Origin: Vicinamibacterales bacterium
GTDB lineage: Bacteria; Acidobacteriota; Vicinamibacteria; Vicinamibacterales; UBA8438
DNA length: 40,178 nt
Direction of reading: 5' to 3'
NCBI GenBank assembly: GCA_029940535.1
Contig: JAPYUM010000018.1
Coordinates: 17,161 to 57,338 of the forward strand
Shown piece by piece: positions 1 through 8,348 of this stretch; within the stretch, counting starts at the first letter, position 1; each line of letters opens with the position of its first letter. The translations under genes were made by a program, and so were the position numbers. Below the pieces are notes generated by a model. That model did not search any database and was not told where the DNA came from. It saw only the letters and a program-made list of their open reading frames with translations.

Positions 1-4
1 GGCG

Positions 5-53
5 GCGCCCCGCACCCCACGCGGTCGCTTCGCGGGGACCCCGAGTGCCCCAC
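5..53 (+). repeat. 49-bp dispersed repeat, copy 1
   Basis: This GC-rich stretch matches the reverse complement of 7211-7260 at 45 of 49 positions; the shared core is CGCGGGGACCCCGAGTGCCC. The two copies face each other and enclose four genes. No open frame uses it. It is probably a member of a genome-wide intergenic repeat, but only these two copies lie in the window. Confidence 0.7.
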
Positions 54-217
54 TCCGCGACCGCGGGGCGCGCATTGTCGCGCGCCCGGGTAAGCTGCGC
101 GGTTGCCGACGCGACTACGTGGACACGCCAACCTCGTTGTCCGGCCTGGTGGCGCCTCGAGCTGACACGGAAACGCGACTATCATGGCGCAAACCGGAGC
201 GGACGGAGGCGACATAG

Positions 218-1384
218 ATGGACAGACGTACGCTGCTCAAGACCGGCGGACTGGCTGCCTTTGGGCTGAGTGTGCCTGGCTGTGTAACCCGGTCGGCTCT
301 GTCGCCGTCGCGTCGCCCACGAGTGGCGCTGCCGACGGTGAACGCGTCATGGGAACGGGTGATTCGCACCACCGTGGGGCTGCGACCGTTCCGGCCAGCC
401 GGTTTCATGCTGCAGGGGACGAAGCTCGACGACCGGCTGCTCATCCACAACTACGGCCACGGCGGCGCCGGACACTCGCTATCGTGGGGCTGCGGGGCGG
501 TAGTGGCCGAGCTGGCGCTTACGCAGGAGGGTCGCCGGGCCGCGGTCGTCGGCTGCGGCATCGTGGGGTTGGCGTCGGCGAGGCAGCTCCAGCGTCGCGG
601 GTTCGAGGTCACGATCTACACCAAGACCGTTCCGCCCGACACCACGTCGAACATGGCGCTCGCCGGGTTCACGCCCACCTCAGGACTCGTCGACCGCGCC
701 CGGCGGACGCCGGTGTGGGACCGGCAGTTCCGGCGGGTGTTCGATGACTCGTCCCGGGAGCTCCAGCTTCTGGTCGGTCGGCGATATGGGGTGTCGTGGC
801 TCGACACCTATAGCACGACCGACCGACGGCCAGCCGACCGGCCGGATGACGATGGTGGGGCCTTGCTGCCCGCGTCCCTGCGCGGCCCTCGCGACGTGCT
901 CGAGCCCGGTGAGCACCCGTTCCCGCTGCGCTACGCCATACGCCAGCTCTCACTTCGCATCGAGCCGTCCATCTATCTCGAGGCCATGGTGCGGGACGTG
1001 CTGGGATTCGGAGGACGCATCGCGATCAGAACGTTCGACGAACCGCGCGACCTGTTGGCACTGTCTGAGCCGGTCATCGTCAACTGCACCGGGCTGGGCG
1101 CGCGCACGCTGTTCGGCGACGACGAGCTGACCCCGGCGAAAGGGCAGCTCACGTTTCTGGCGCCGCAAGCCGAGGTCAACTATCGGACCCAGGGTGGCCT
1201 CACGCCGCAACCCGGTCTCGGCCTACACATGATGCCGCGCGCCGACGGCATCGCACTGGGTGGGACTTCCGAGCGGGGCGTGTGGTCGCTCGAGCCGGAC
1301 GAAGAAGCCCGCCGCCGGATCGTCGAAGGTCATATCGCGCTCTATGGGGCCATGCGCCCACCAGATATGTCTCATCTCGACTGA
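218..1384 (+). CDS. Tat-exported FAD-dependent D-amino-acid-oxidase-like protein, apparently circularly permuted
   Basis: A 388-residue flavoprotein of the DAO fold that probably oxidises an amine or D-amino acid outside the cytoplasm. The N-terminus has a Tat-type signal (RR at 3-4, hydrophobic core 10-20) and C22 could be a weak lipobox. The FAD Rossmann motif GCGIVG is at 112-117, an NCTGLGAR motif at 289-296 and GGTSERG at 348-354. Oddly, the motifs that normally close a D-amino-acid oxidase, VGLRPFRP (53-60) and HNYGHGGAGHSLSWG (77-91), stand before the Rossmann motif, and the protein stops soon after the strand that normally precedes them. This reads as a circular permutation. The start is set by an SD-like GGACGGAGG at 201-209. 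The family call is firm; substrate and permutation are inferred. Confidence 0.85.
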   Translation: MDRRTLLKTGGLAAFGLSVPGCVTRSALSPSRRPRVALPTVNASWERVIRTTVGLRPFRPAGFMLQGTKLDDRLLIHNYGHGGAGHSLSWGCGAVVAELALTQEGRRAAVVGCGIVGLASARQLQRRGFEVTIYTKTVPPDTTSNMALAGFTPTSGLVDRARRTPVWDRQFRRVFDDSSRELQLLVGRRYGVSWLDTYSTTDRRPADRPDDDGGALLPASLRGPRDVLEPGEHPFPLRYAIRQLSLRIEPSIYLEAMVRDVLGFGGRIAIRTFDEPRDLLALSEPVIVNCTGLGARTLFGDDELTPAKGQLTFLAPQAEVNYRTQGGLTPQPGLGLHMMPRADGIALGGTSERGVWSLEPDEEARRRIVEGHIALYGAMRPPDMSHLD

Positions 1385-1413
1385 CCACGTAAACGTCGCG
1401 CGGTCGGCCAGCG

Positions 1414-1419
1414 TATAAT
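1414..1419 (+). promoter_or_regulatory. -10-like TATAAT ahead of the DUF5916 gene
   Basis: A perfect TATAAT lies between the DAO stop and the next gene. No clear -35 box sits 16-18 bases upstream. A transcript starting near 1426 would have a leader of about 150 bases before the chosen start at 1578. Confidence 0.35.
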
Positions 1420-1577
1420 CAAGAGATTGCGTGGTGACCGGCCCACAGCGGCCATCGCCCACTCGTTGCCGGAAGCGCGGGCCTCACCGCGACCCCTCCG
1501 GCGAGCCGGGCAGTCCGGCGCGTTCTGCTCGGTGCTTCGTTGCGTTTTGGCCTGACTATCAACGTGAACTGATATCT

Positions 1578-4574
1578 ATGTCACATCGACTCGCCATGTG
1601 CGCCGTTTTGCTTCTGACTCCCGTGCGGCCGATGGCATCCGTGCACGAGCGGCCGTCGACCCAACTGCCGCACTTGGCGCGTCAGGTTCCGGCGGCGCAG
1701 GAGGTGCCGGCTGGAGTGTCCGGCCAGGATTCCGTACCCACGGACCGGCCGGACGGCACGTTCGCCGTCCTTCCGTTTATCAATATCTCGCGCGACGAGG
1801 CGGACGACTGGCTCGGGGACGGGTTCGCCGAGACCGTGGCGGCAGACCTGGCCGCATCGCCCGGAGTCACCGTGGTGGGGCGCGACCAGGTCGCATCAGC
1901 CCTGACCGGAGGCACCGGCGAGACCCTGGATGCCGCTGCCGCCACCCGACTGGGCCGTAGCGTGGGGGCGAACTGGGTGGTGACCGGTGGTTTTCAGCGA
2001 GTGGGAGAGCGTCTGCGTATTACCGCGCGACTGCTCGACGCGGGGACGGGGTCAGTCACCGATTCGGTGACGGCCGACGGGACCATGGACGAGGTCTTCG
2101 ATCTGCAGGATCAGATTGTGGCGGGTTTGCTGCGCGGGCGCACGTCCGCGGTGACCCCGACCGGGCCGGAGCGGAGAGCCCGAACGGAGGCCGGTCCGTT
2201 GCCGACGTCTGAAGGGCCGGGTCTGGACAACGCGCCGGCTCGGGAGCGCGAGGCCGTTGGTGGAGCGGGCCGCGCCGCGCGGGCCCCGCGCGCGCCGGAG
2301 CGTGGACCGGGCAGCCCCGTGCCGGGCGGCCTCGTGATACCCAGGGCCGAGCCCGCCGGCCGGGCCGACGGCGGCGGTCTCGGAGGCCCCGTGGCGGTGG
2401 CAGTCTCCGCTGGTGTCCTCGCGGGTCGTCCCAGTGTCAACGCCAGCTTTGCGGCCGAGCCGCCGACCGTCGATGGGACGCTGGACGATGCCATCTGGCG
2501 TTCGGCTGCCCGCCTTACCGAGTTTGTTCAGGTGGCACCGGTCGAGGGGGCCCCGGCCACCGAAGACACCGAAGTGTTCGTGGCCTTCGACAGCACGCAT
2601 CTCTACCTGGGCATGCACGCCCACTATTCCAATCCCGGGATGGTGCGAGCCAGCCGCGTCGACCGCGACCGCGCGTCATACAGCGACGACACGATCTCGA
2701 TCTATTTCGACACATTTCTCGACCAGCAGCGCGCGTTCGTCTTCACCCTCAACGGCTACGGCGTCCAAGGAGACTCGTTGATGGGCGGCAGTCGCGGCGG
2801 CGGTTTCCGTGGCGGTGGCTATAGCGGCGGGGGCGGTGTGCCAAGTGGCGATCGGTCCTGGGACGCGTTGTTCGAATCGGGCGGCATGCTGGTCGACGAC
2901 GGATGGACCGCGGAGTTGGCGATTCCGTTCAAGAGTCTGCGGTATCCGTCCAACGACACGCATCGGTGGGGGTTCCAGGTCGCGCGCTCCATACGCGGCA
3001 AGGACGAAACGGTGGTCTGGGCGCCGGTGTCTCGTGACGTGTCCGGATTCCTCCCCCAGATGGGGTTGCTCGACGGCCTACGGAACCTGTCCACCAGCCG
3101 AAACCTCGAGATCTTGCCGACGTTCACGGCTATTCAGGTTGGCAATCTCGATACAACGACGGGGGCGTTTCCCGAGGAACGACAGCCCGAGGGCGGTGTC
3201 AACTTCAAATACGGATTGACCCCGAACCTGACGCTCGACTTGACCTACAATCCCGACTTTTCGCAGATCGAATCGGACCGGCCACAGATCGAGGTTAACC
3301 AGCGGTTCCCGCTCTTCTTCTCTGAGCTGCGCCCGTTCTTCCTGGAGGGGCAGGAGATCTTCAACGTTCAGGGTCCGGTGACCTTTGTGCACACCCGGAC
3401 CATCGTCGACCCACGCTATGGCGCCAAGGTGACTGGCAAGGTCGGCAAGGCCACCCTCGGTCTGCTCTTCGCCAACGACGAGGCAGCCGGGAAGCTTGAT
3501 GATCCGTCCGAACGCGGCTTTGGACAGAGTGCGAACACGGTGATCGCTCGCGCCCGGTATGACCTGTACTCGCAGTCGCACATCGGCGCCGTTTTCACAG
3601 ACCGGGAGTTTCTGGGTAGCTACAGCCGCCTGACCGGCGTCGACAGTCGCCTCCAGGTCACGCCCACGGCCTCCATCGACTTCGCCGCGCTCACGACGCA
3701 GAATCGTGGTGTCGACGGTCTCGACACGACCGGCTCGATGTTCGATGGGGGGTATCGACACAGCGGCCGAAACCTGAGCTATAACGTGTCGGCATATCAG
3801 ATCGATCCTGACTTCGACACCGAAGTTGGTTTTATTCGGCGGCGAGACATCCGTCGCATCTCCTCCAGCGCCGGCTATCGCTGGTGGCCCGAGAGCTGGC
3901 TGATCAACTGGGGACCCCAATTCAGCTACAGCCGCAACTGGAACTACGACGACGTGCTGGAGGACGAAGAGGCCCGGATGAGTCTGCGGATGTCGTTCGC
4001 GAAAAACCTGTCGTTCAACGGCAGCATTCGCCGGGAGATGGAGCGGTTCGGCGGCATCAACTTCGACAAGAACCGGTATTCCCTGGGCGGGAATGTCAAT
4101 ACCAGCCGTCTGTTGTCGTTCGGCGGAAGCTACAACTGGGGCGACCAGGTGCGTTTCAGCGGCACACCCTTCTTGGGTAATGGCTCGAGCGGCCGGCTGT
4201 TCACGTCTATGCGACCGCATCCCCGGCTCCAGAGCTCGATCCAGATAAACACCAGCCGTCTCATCGACCCGTTCGACGAGTCTGAGGTGTTCGACGTCAA
4301 GATCTTCCGGGCCCAGACCACCTATCAGTTCACCGACCGGTTGCTGCTCCGTAACATCCTGGAGCACAACACGTTCAGCGGTACCCTCGGGGCCAACTTC
4401 CTGCTCACGTATCGTGTCAACTCGGGAACCGTGTTCTTCGTCGGGTACGACGATCGGTATCAGCAGGGCGACCTGATCTTCGATGACGACGATGAACCGC
4501 TGTATTTCACGACCGATTTCGAGCGCACGAACCGCGCGTTCTTCACAAAGATTTCTTACTTGTTTCGGTATTGA
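1578..4574 (+). CDS. TolB/FlgO-like domain fused to DUF5916 outer-membrane protein
   Basis: About 998 residues in three parts. After a hydrophobic N-terminus, residues about 60-187 look like the TolB-like/FlgO/CsgG alpha-beta domain (AVLPF, then a GANWVVTGGF strand and a DLQDQIV helix). A Pro/Gly/Arg-rich linker follows to about 285. A CBM9-like domain starts near 290 (VDGTLDDAIWRSAA) and leads into the DUF5916 core (DPDFSQIESD-like and LRPFFLEGQEIF motifs) and a long series of amphipathic strands ending in FRY, as expected for a TonB-receptor-like barrel. A glycine-rich RGGG/YSGGG tract lies at 2781-2841. DUF5916 function is unknown; an outer-membrane site is inferred. The frame is open back to 1431, but the hydrophobic segment follows ATG 1578, which I prefer although its ribosome site is weak. 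Confidence 0.85.
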   Translation: MSHRLAMCAVLLLTPVRPMASVHERPSTQLPHLARQVPAAQEVPAGVSGQDSVPTDRPDGTFAVLPFINISRDEADDWLGDGFAETVAADLAASPGVTVVGRDQVASALTGGTGETLDAAAATRLGRSVGANWVVTGGFQRVGERLRITARLLDAGTGSVTDSVTADGTMDEVFDLQDQIVAGLLRGRTSAVTPTGPERRARTEAGPLPTSEGPGLDNAPAREREAVGGAGRAARAPRAPERGPGSPVPGGLVIPRAEPAGRADGGGLGGPVAVAVSAGVLAGRPSVNASFAAEPPTVDGTLDDAIWRSAARLTEFVQVAPVEGAPATEDTEVFVAFDSTHLYLGMHAHYSNPGMVRASRVDRDRASYSDDTISIYFDTFLDQQRAFVFTLNGYGVQGDSLMGGSRGGGFRGGGYSGGGGVPSGDRSWDALFESGGMLVDDGWTAELAIPFKSLRYPSNDTHRWGFQVARSIRGKDETVVWAPVSRDVSGFLPQMGLLDGLRNLSTSRNLEILPTFTAIQVGNLDTTTGAFPEERQPEGGVNFKYGLTPNLTLDLTYNPDFSQIESDRPQIEVNQRFPLFFSELRPFFLEGQEIFNVQGPVTFVHTRTIVDPRYGAKVTGKVGKATLGLLFANDEAAGKLDDPSERGFGQSANTVIARARYDLYSQSHIGAVFTDREFLGSYSRLTGVDSRLQVTPTASIDFAALTTQNRGVDGLDTTGSMFDGGYRHSGRNLSYNVSAYQIDPDFDTEVGFIRRRDIRRISSSAGYRWWPESWLINWGPQFSYSRNWNYDDVLEDEEARMSLRMSFAKNLSFNGSIRREMERFGGINFDKNRYSLGGNVNTSRLLSFGGSYNWGDQVRFSGTPFLGNGSSGRLFTSMRPHPRLQSSIQINTSRLIDPFDESEVFDVKIFRAQTTYQFTDRLLLRNILEHNTFSGTLGANFLLTYRVNSGTVFFVGYDDRYQQGDLIFDDDDEPLYFTTDFERTNRAFFTKISYLFRY

Positions 4575-4599
4575 GCGCGCGTGCTCAATGGAGGTTGCC

Positions 4600-5724
4600 G
4601 TGCTGCGAAACCTTGCCGCCGCTGCTGCCGGGTTGGTTGTTGCCACCGGTAGTGTCGCCCTTGCTCAGAACCCGTCGCTCGATAGGGTCACGCTCCCCCC
4701 CGGCTTCTCGATCGAGGTCTACGCACCGGATGTGCCCAACGCGCGGTCGATGGCGCGGTCGCCGTCTGGCACGCTGTTCGTTAGCACCCGGCAGGCCGGG
4801 AGTGTGTATGCCGTGGTCGACCGCGACCAGGACTATCGAGCCGACGAAGTGATCACGCTCGCCAGTGGACTCAACATGCCCAATGGCGTCGCGTTCCGGG
4901 ACGGTGCGCTCTATGTGGCTGAGGTGAATCGGATTCTGCGATACGACGACATCGAAGGTCGCCTCCAGAATCCGCCAGAGGCAGTGGTTGTCGACGAGGC
5001 CTTTCCGACGGAGCGATCGCATGGCTGGAAGTTCATCCGGTTTGGGCCGGACGGCAAGCTCTACGTCCCAGTCGGGGCGCCATGCAACATCTGCGACCGG
5101 ACCGGTGAGGATCAACGGTTCGGGACCATTACACGTATGAATCCGGATGGGAGCGGGCAGGAAGTGTTCGCCCACGGCGTACGCAACTCCGTGGGTTTCG
5201 ACTGGCATCCGGCAACTGGTGAGCTCTGGTTCACCAGCAACGGCCGCGATCGGCTTGGCGACACGAGCCCGGGAGACACGCTCAACTACGCGCCCGACCC
5301 GGGCATGCACTTCGGTTTCCCGTTCTGTCACCAGGGCGACACTCCGGACCCCGAATTCGGCGAGCGCCGCGGGTGCGACGAGTTCGCAGCTCCCGCGCAG
5401 GTCCTGGGGCCGCACGTGGCGTCGCTGGGGATGCGTTTCTATACCGGTTCGATGTTTCCCGCGAGCTACCGAAATCAAATTTTCATCGCCGAGCACGGTT
5501 CTTGGAACCGCACGCCTGAGGCGGGGCACACCGGCTATCGCATCACGGTCGCGACGCTGGACGGGAATCAGATCACCGATTACTCGGTCTTCGCCGAAGG
5601 CTGGCTCGGGTCCGACAATAACTCCTGGGGTCGTCCCACCGATATCGAAGTGCTGCCTGATGGTTCGCTGCTCGTCACCGACGACGGCGCCGGCGCCATC
5701 TATCGAATTACCTACGACGAATAG
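4600..5724 (+). CDS. Secreted PQQ-type sugar (sorbosone/glucose) dehydrogenase-like beta-propeller
   Basis: A 374-residue exported six-bladed propeller of the glucose/sorbosone dehydrogenase family, which oxidises aldoses or related sugars with PQQ in the periplasm. A signal peptide covers residues 1-23, ending VALAQ. Family marks are LPPGFSIEVYA, the RSHGWKFIRFGPDGKLYV segment with the putative catalytic His, HGVRNSVGFDWHP, and EHGSWNR near the C-terminus. Length is normal and no haem motif is present. The start is GTG 4600 because GGAGG at 4590-4594 lies five bases upstream; an ATG at 4588 overlaps that ribosome site and is less likely. It follows the DUF5916 gene by 25 bases, so the two are probably co-transcribed. 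The exact substrate cannot be read from sequence. Confidence 0.85.
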   Translation: MLRNLAAAAAGLVVATGSVALAQNPSLDRVTLPPGFSIEVYAPDVPNARSMARSPSGTLFVSTRQAGSVYAVVDRDQDYRADEVITLASGLNMPNGVAFRDGALYVAEVNRILRYDDIEGRLQNPPEAVVVDEAFPTERSHGWKFIRFGPDGKLYVPVGAPCNICDRTGEDQRFGTITRMNPDGSGQEVFAHGVRNSVGFDWHPATGELWFTSNGRDRLGDTSPGDTLNYAPDPGMHFGFPFCHQGDTPDPEFGERRGCDEFAAPAQVLGPHVASLGMRFYTGSMFPASYRNQIFIAEHGSWNRTPEAGHTGYRITVATLDGNQITDYSVFAEGWLGSDNNSWGRPTDIEVLPDGSLLVTDDGAGAIYRITYDE

Positions 5725-5778
5725 CACTACGCGCTGAGGCGTGATGCCTCGGCCACCCGACGACGTCATATCGCCATT

Positions 5779-5804
5779 CGTAGCCGCGGGTCTTTAGACC
5801 CGCC
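5779..5804 (+). repeat. REP-like palindrome, copy 1
   Basis: The palindrome GCGGGTCTTTAGACCCGC (5786-5803) has an eight-base-pair stem around a two-base centre and is preceded by CGTAGCC. The same unit with one base changed occurs at 36416-36443. It lies between the sugar dehydrogenase and the M24 peptidase. Confidence 0.75.
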
Positions 5805-5863
5805 CCCTCGGGATCCTTCCGCACCCTGCGGTGTCCATTGCACGCCCCTGATATCCTCAGGCA

Positions 5864-7195
5864 ATGACACCTTTGCGGCGCTCCTGTCGTCTGGGCCTCA
5901 TCTGTCTGCTGGCTGCGACTACCGGTCCCGTATTCGCCCAGATCACGCCGGAACTCGTTCGCGAACGCACCGAGCGCGAGTGGACGCTGAAGGCCGACAA
6001 GATGCGCCGGCATCTGCTGCCGCTGATGCGGGTGCACGGCATCGATCTGTGGATCATCTTGAGCCGAGAGAACACGCCTGACCCGCTGCTGGAACTGTTC
6101 GGCGGCTATGGTGTCACCGGGTGGTACGGCCACCGCAACGCGTATCTGTTCCACGATGCCGGGTCGAGCCGCGGTCTGGAGACCACCGCCATCGGCACCC
6201 ATCTCAGCGGTCACCTGGGCCGCTTCTACGACAACACCGTGCTGTACGGAGAAGACGGGCTGCAGCCCCACCTGCGTGAGTACATCGCGGCGAGAGATCC
6301 ACGTCGCATCGCCATCAATCAATCCCGCACCATCACCATGGCCGATGGGTTGACCGCCGAGTTGAAGGACTATCTGGTCGACACGCTCGGGCCGTCGTTG
6401 ACGGATCGCCTCGTTTCATCGGAACCGCTCGTGGTCGACTACGCGTCCACTCACACGCCGGCCGAAGACGCGGTCCAGCGCGAGGCCAGCACCGCCACCT
6501 ACGCCATCTTGCGGCGCGCGTTGTCGAACGAGGCGATCACGCCGGGGCGCACCACATTGATGGACGTGCACTATTGGATCACCGCGGAGTGGAAGCGCCA
6601 GGGGTTCGAGTTCAACTTCCCGGCGTCGCTCGACCTCCAGCGCGTGGGTGGCCTCACGCTGGATGACGCGGCGGACCCGGTGATCGAGCCGGGCGACCTG
6701 CTCCATGTCGATTTCGGCGTGCGGACCTCCGGCATCGTGGCCGACCAGCAGAAGATGGCCTACGTCTTGAGAGACGGTGAGACCGCGCCCCCCGATGGGC
6801 TGGTGCGGGCGTTCGAGGCATCCACACGCGCTGCCGCCCTGGTCCTCGAAGCGATGCAGGTCGGACGCACCGGGGCCGAGATCAAGCGGCTGGCGGAGGC
6901 CGCCGCCGTGGCCGACAGCATCGACTTGCTCGTGTACTCGCACGTGCAGGGTTACTGGGTGCACGACGCCGGCATGTGGGCCATTCACGATTGGCCCGAG
7001 CGGTATGGCGACCACCCTCGCCTCACGCTCAAGGATGGCGACTGGGTGTCGCTCGAGTTCGCGGTGACCGCGGCCGTGCCTGAATGGGACGGTCAGACGG
7101 TGACGATCATGCGTGAAGAAGACACCCGCATCACGTCCGATGCCGCGCCCGAGTATCTGTCCGGTCCCCAGATGGAACTCTGGGTCATTCGCTAG
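5864..7195 (+). CDS. Exported M24 family metallopeptidase (Xaa-Pro aminopeptidase-like)
   Basis: A 443-residue pita-bread-fold peptidase or hydrolase with a cleavable signal peptide (residues 1-25, ending PVFAQ), so it acts outside the cytoplasm. The N-terminal half is a creatinase/prolidase-type domain and the C-terminal half is the M24 fold. The five expected metal ligands can be placed at D283 and D294 (VDFGVRTSG...AD), H360, E398 (LEFAV) and E419 (REEDTRIT). The region around H360 (SHVQGYWVH) differs from the usual GHGIG and the LEPG motif is LEFA, so specificity may differ from classical aminopeptidase P. The start is the first ATG before the signal peptide; its ribosome site is weak. 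It likely releases N-terminal residues from proline-containing peptides, but a non-peptidase creatinase-like role is possible. Confidence 0.85.
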   Translation: MTPLRRSCRLGLICLLAATTGPVFAQITPELVRERTEREWTLKADKMRRHLLPLMRVHGIDLWIILSRENTPDPLLELFGGYGVTGWYGHRNAYLFHDAGSSRGLETTAIGTHLSGHLGRFYDNTVLYGEDGLQPHLREYIAARDPRRIAINQSRTITMADGLTAELKDYLVDTLGPSLTDRLVSSEPLVVDYASTHTPAEDAVQREASTATYAILRRALSNEAITPGRTTLMDVHYWITAEWKRQGFEFNFPASLDLQRVGGLTLDDAADPVIEPGDLLHVDFGVRTSGIVADQQKMAYVLRDGETAPPDGLVRAFEASTRAAALVLEAMQVGRTGAEIKRLAEAAAVADSIDLLVYSHVQGYWVHDAGMWAIHDWPERYGDHPRLTLKDGDWVSLEFAVTAAVPEWDGQTVTIMREEDTRITSDAAPEYLSGPQMELWVIR

Positions 7196-7210
7196 GGTTC
7201 AGCGGGGAGC

Positions 7211-7260
7211 CGTGGGGCACTCGGGGTCCCCGCGGAACGGCCGCGTGGGGTTCGGGGCGC
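7211..7260 (-). repeat. 49-bp dispersed repeat, copy 2 (inverted)
   Basis: This is the reverse complement of the element at 5-53 with four mismatches. It sits 15 bases after the M24 stop codon, so the copies bracket the first four genes in opposite orientation. Confidence 0.7.
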
Positions 7261-7279
7261 AGCCCCGTCTGAAGAGGAC

Positions 7280-7298
7280 GAACGCCTCGACAGGAAAC
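7280..7298 (+). repeat. Remnant of the MITE-like repeat (right end only)
   Basis: Nineteen bases, GAACGCCTCGACAGGAAAC, match the right terminal arm of the repeat at 15979-16111 with one difference. No left arm is visible nearby, so this is a solitary end or relic. Confidence 0.5.
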
Positions 7299-7317
7299 AG
7301 CCTGCCCGCGGTCGGTG

Positions 7318-7346
7318 TTGTGGGAACGTCGGCCCTGCGTTATCGT
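7318..7346 (+). promoter_or_regulatory. Possible promoter for tRNA-Ser
   Basis: TTGTGG (7318-7323) and TATCGT (7341-7346) are 17 bases apart and lie 42 bases before the tRNA. Both boxes are imperfect, so this is tentative. Confidence 0.3.
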
Positions 7347-7388
7347 AGGTGGCTCGGGGCCGGTCCGACGGTCCCACTAGTTCGTCGC

Positions 7389-7478
7389 GGTGAGGTGGCC
7401 GAGTGGCTGAAGGCGCCGGTTTGCTAAACCGGTGAGGGGGGAACTCCTCCCAGGGTTCGAATCCCTGCCTCACCGCCA
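7389..7478 (+). tRNA. tRNA-Ser (anticodon GCU)
   Basis: The acceptor arms GGTGAGG (7389-7395) and CCTCACC (7468-7474) pair fully and are followed by discriminator G and an encoded CCA. The anticodon stem CCGGT/ACCGG encloses loop TTGCTAA with anticodon GCT at 7423-7425, reading AGC and AGU. A long variable arm (GAGGGGGGAACTCCTC) is present, as expected for class II tRNA-Ser, and the T arm contains GGTTCGAATCC. Confidence 0.97.
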
Positions 7479-7505
7479 TTCATCTCTGCTTGCTCCACTT
7501 ACCGA

Positions 7506-8348
7506 TCAGCGAGCGGTCGTCTCCGCTCGCGATCGAGATGGTCTGACGAGGCTGACCGGTTGGGCACTCAGGTCCCTGCCGACGCAGACGAACGCGGCAT
7601 CGCCTGGTTCGGCTCGCCGGGCCGTGTATCCAGACGGCGCGGCGGTCTCCGCGAAGCCGGCCCGCTCGAGCAGCCGGCAGAACTGGTGTGGCGAATACCA
7701 GCGGGTCGTCTGGACCGCCTCAGGCCGCTCGATGGTCCGGTCGCCGAGCCTGACGGTGTACCGAATTGCCGAGGCGCGTATCTGTCGGCCGGGATCGTCG
7801 CGCACGCGTTCCCAGCATTCGATCGTCGCGCCATCCTCCCGCCGCACCGCTTGTCGCCTGGGCCGCCACCCCGCATCGCGACGGGCGCGGCCGGGCTCCG
7901 CCGCGTCGGCTGGCTGCTCCAGGGCGACCAGCACCTGTCCGCCGGGGGCCAGATGTGCATGGAACCGCGCGAGGGCCCGTTCGGCGTCCGCTGGATCGAG
8001 GAGCAGCATGAACGAGCCGGCGGGGACAAACAGAGTGCGGAACCGCCTGGGGAGCTCCAGGCGCTGCATGGCCTGAGCGTGCACTGCGGCCGTCAGGCCG
8101 CGCTGCTCCGCCTTGTGTCGACAGATCTGGAGCATCTCCGGCGATGAGTCCACTCCCTCCACGTCCAGTCCCTCCGCGACACAGTCGAGCAGCAGCCGTC
8201 CGGTGCCGCACCCGATCTCCAGCGCGGGCTCGCCATGGTCGCGGATGATGTCGCGGAAGTAGCCGGCGTCACCGATCGCGTCATTGGTGACGAGGAGATC
8301 GTAGGTCGTAGCGACAATGCCGCTGTAATCCAGTGTCGCCAGGCTCAT
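7506..8348 (-). CDS. Class I SAM-dependent methyltransferase
   Basis: About 280 residues with the Rossmann-type SAM site: motif I EIGCGTGRLLLD, the acidic post-I loop GVDSSPEML, and a later LAPGGQVLVAL strand. The C-terminal half carries RWYSPHQFCRLLERAGF, typical of small-molecule methyltransferases in this superfamily. The start is ATG at 8346-8348, which overlaps the stop codon of the upstream DinB frame (ATGA), implying translational coupling. The substrate is unknown. The final 25 residues (Arg/Ser-rich) look poorly constrained. Confidence 0.85.
   Translation of the reverse strand: MSLATLDYSGIVATTYDLLVTNDAIGDAGYFRDIIRDHGEPALEIGCGTGRLLLDCVAEGLDVEGVDSSPEMLQICRHKAEQRGLTAAVHAQAMQRLELPRRFRTLFVPAGSFMLLLDPADAERALARFHAHLAPGGQVLVALEQPADAAEPGRARRDAGWRPRRQAVRREDGATIECWERVRDDPGRQIRASAIRYTVRLGDRTIERPEAVQTTRWYSPHQFCRLLERAGFAETAAPSGYTARRAEPGDAAFVCVGRDLSAQPVSLVRPSRSRAETTAR

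Noticed and set aside
3078-4646. Long minus-strand open frame (522 codons) opposite the DUF5916 gene
   Set aside because: Its product is low in recognisable motifs and mirrors the plus-strand codon pattern; the plus strand has clear domains and a barrel end.
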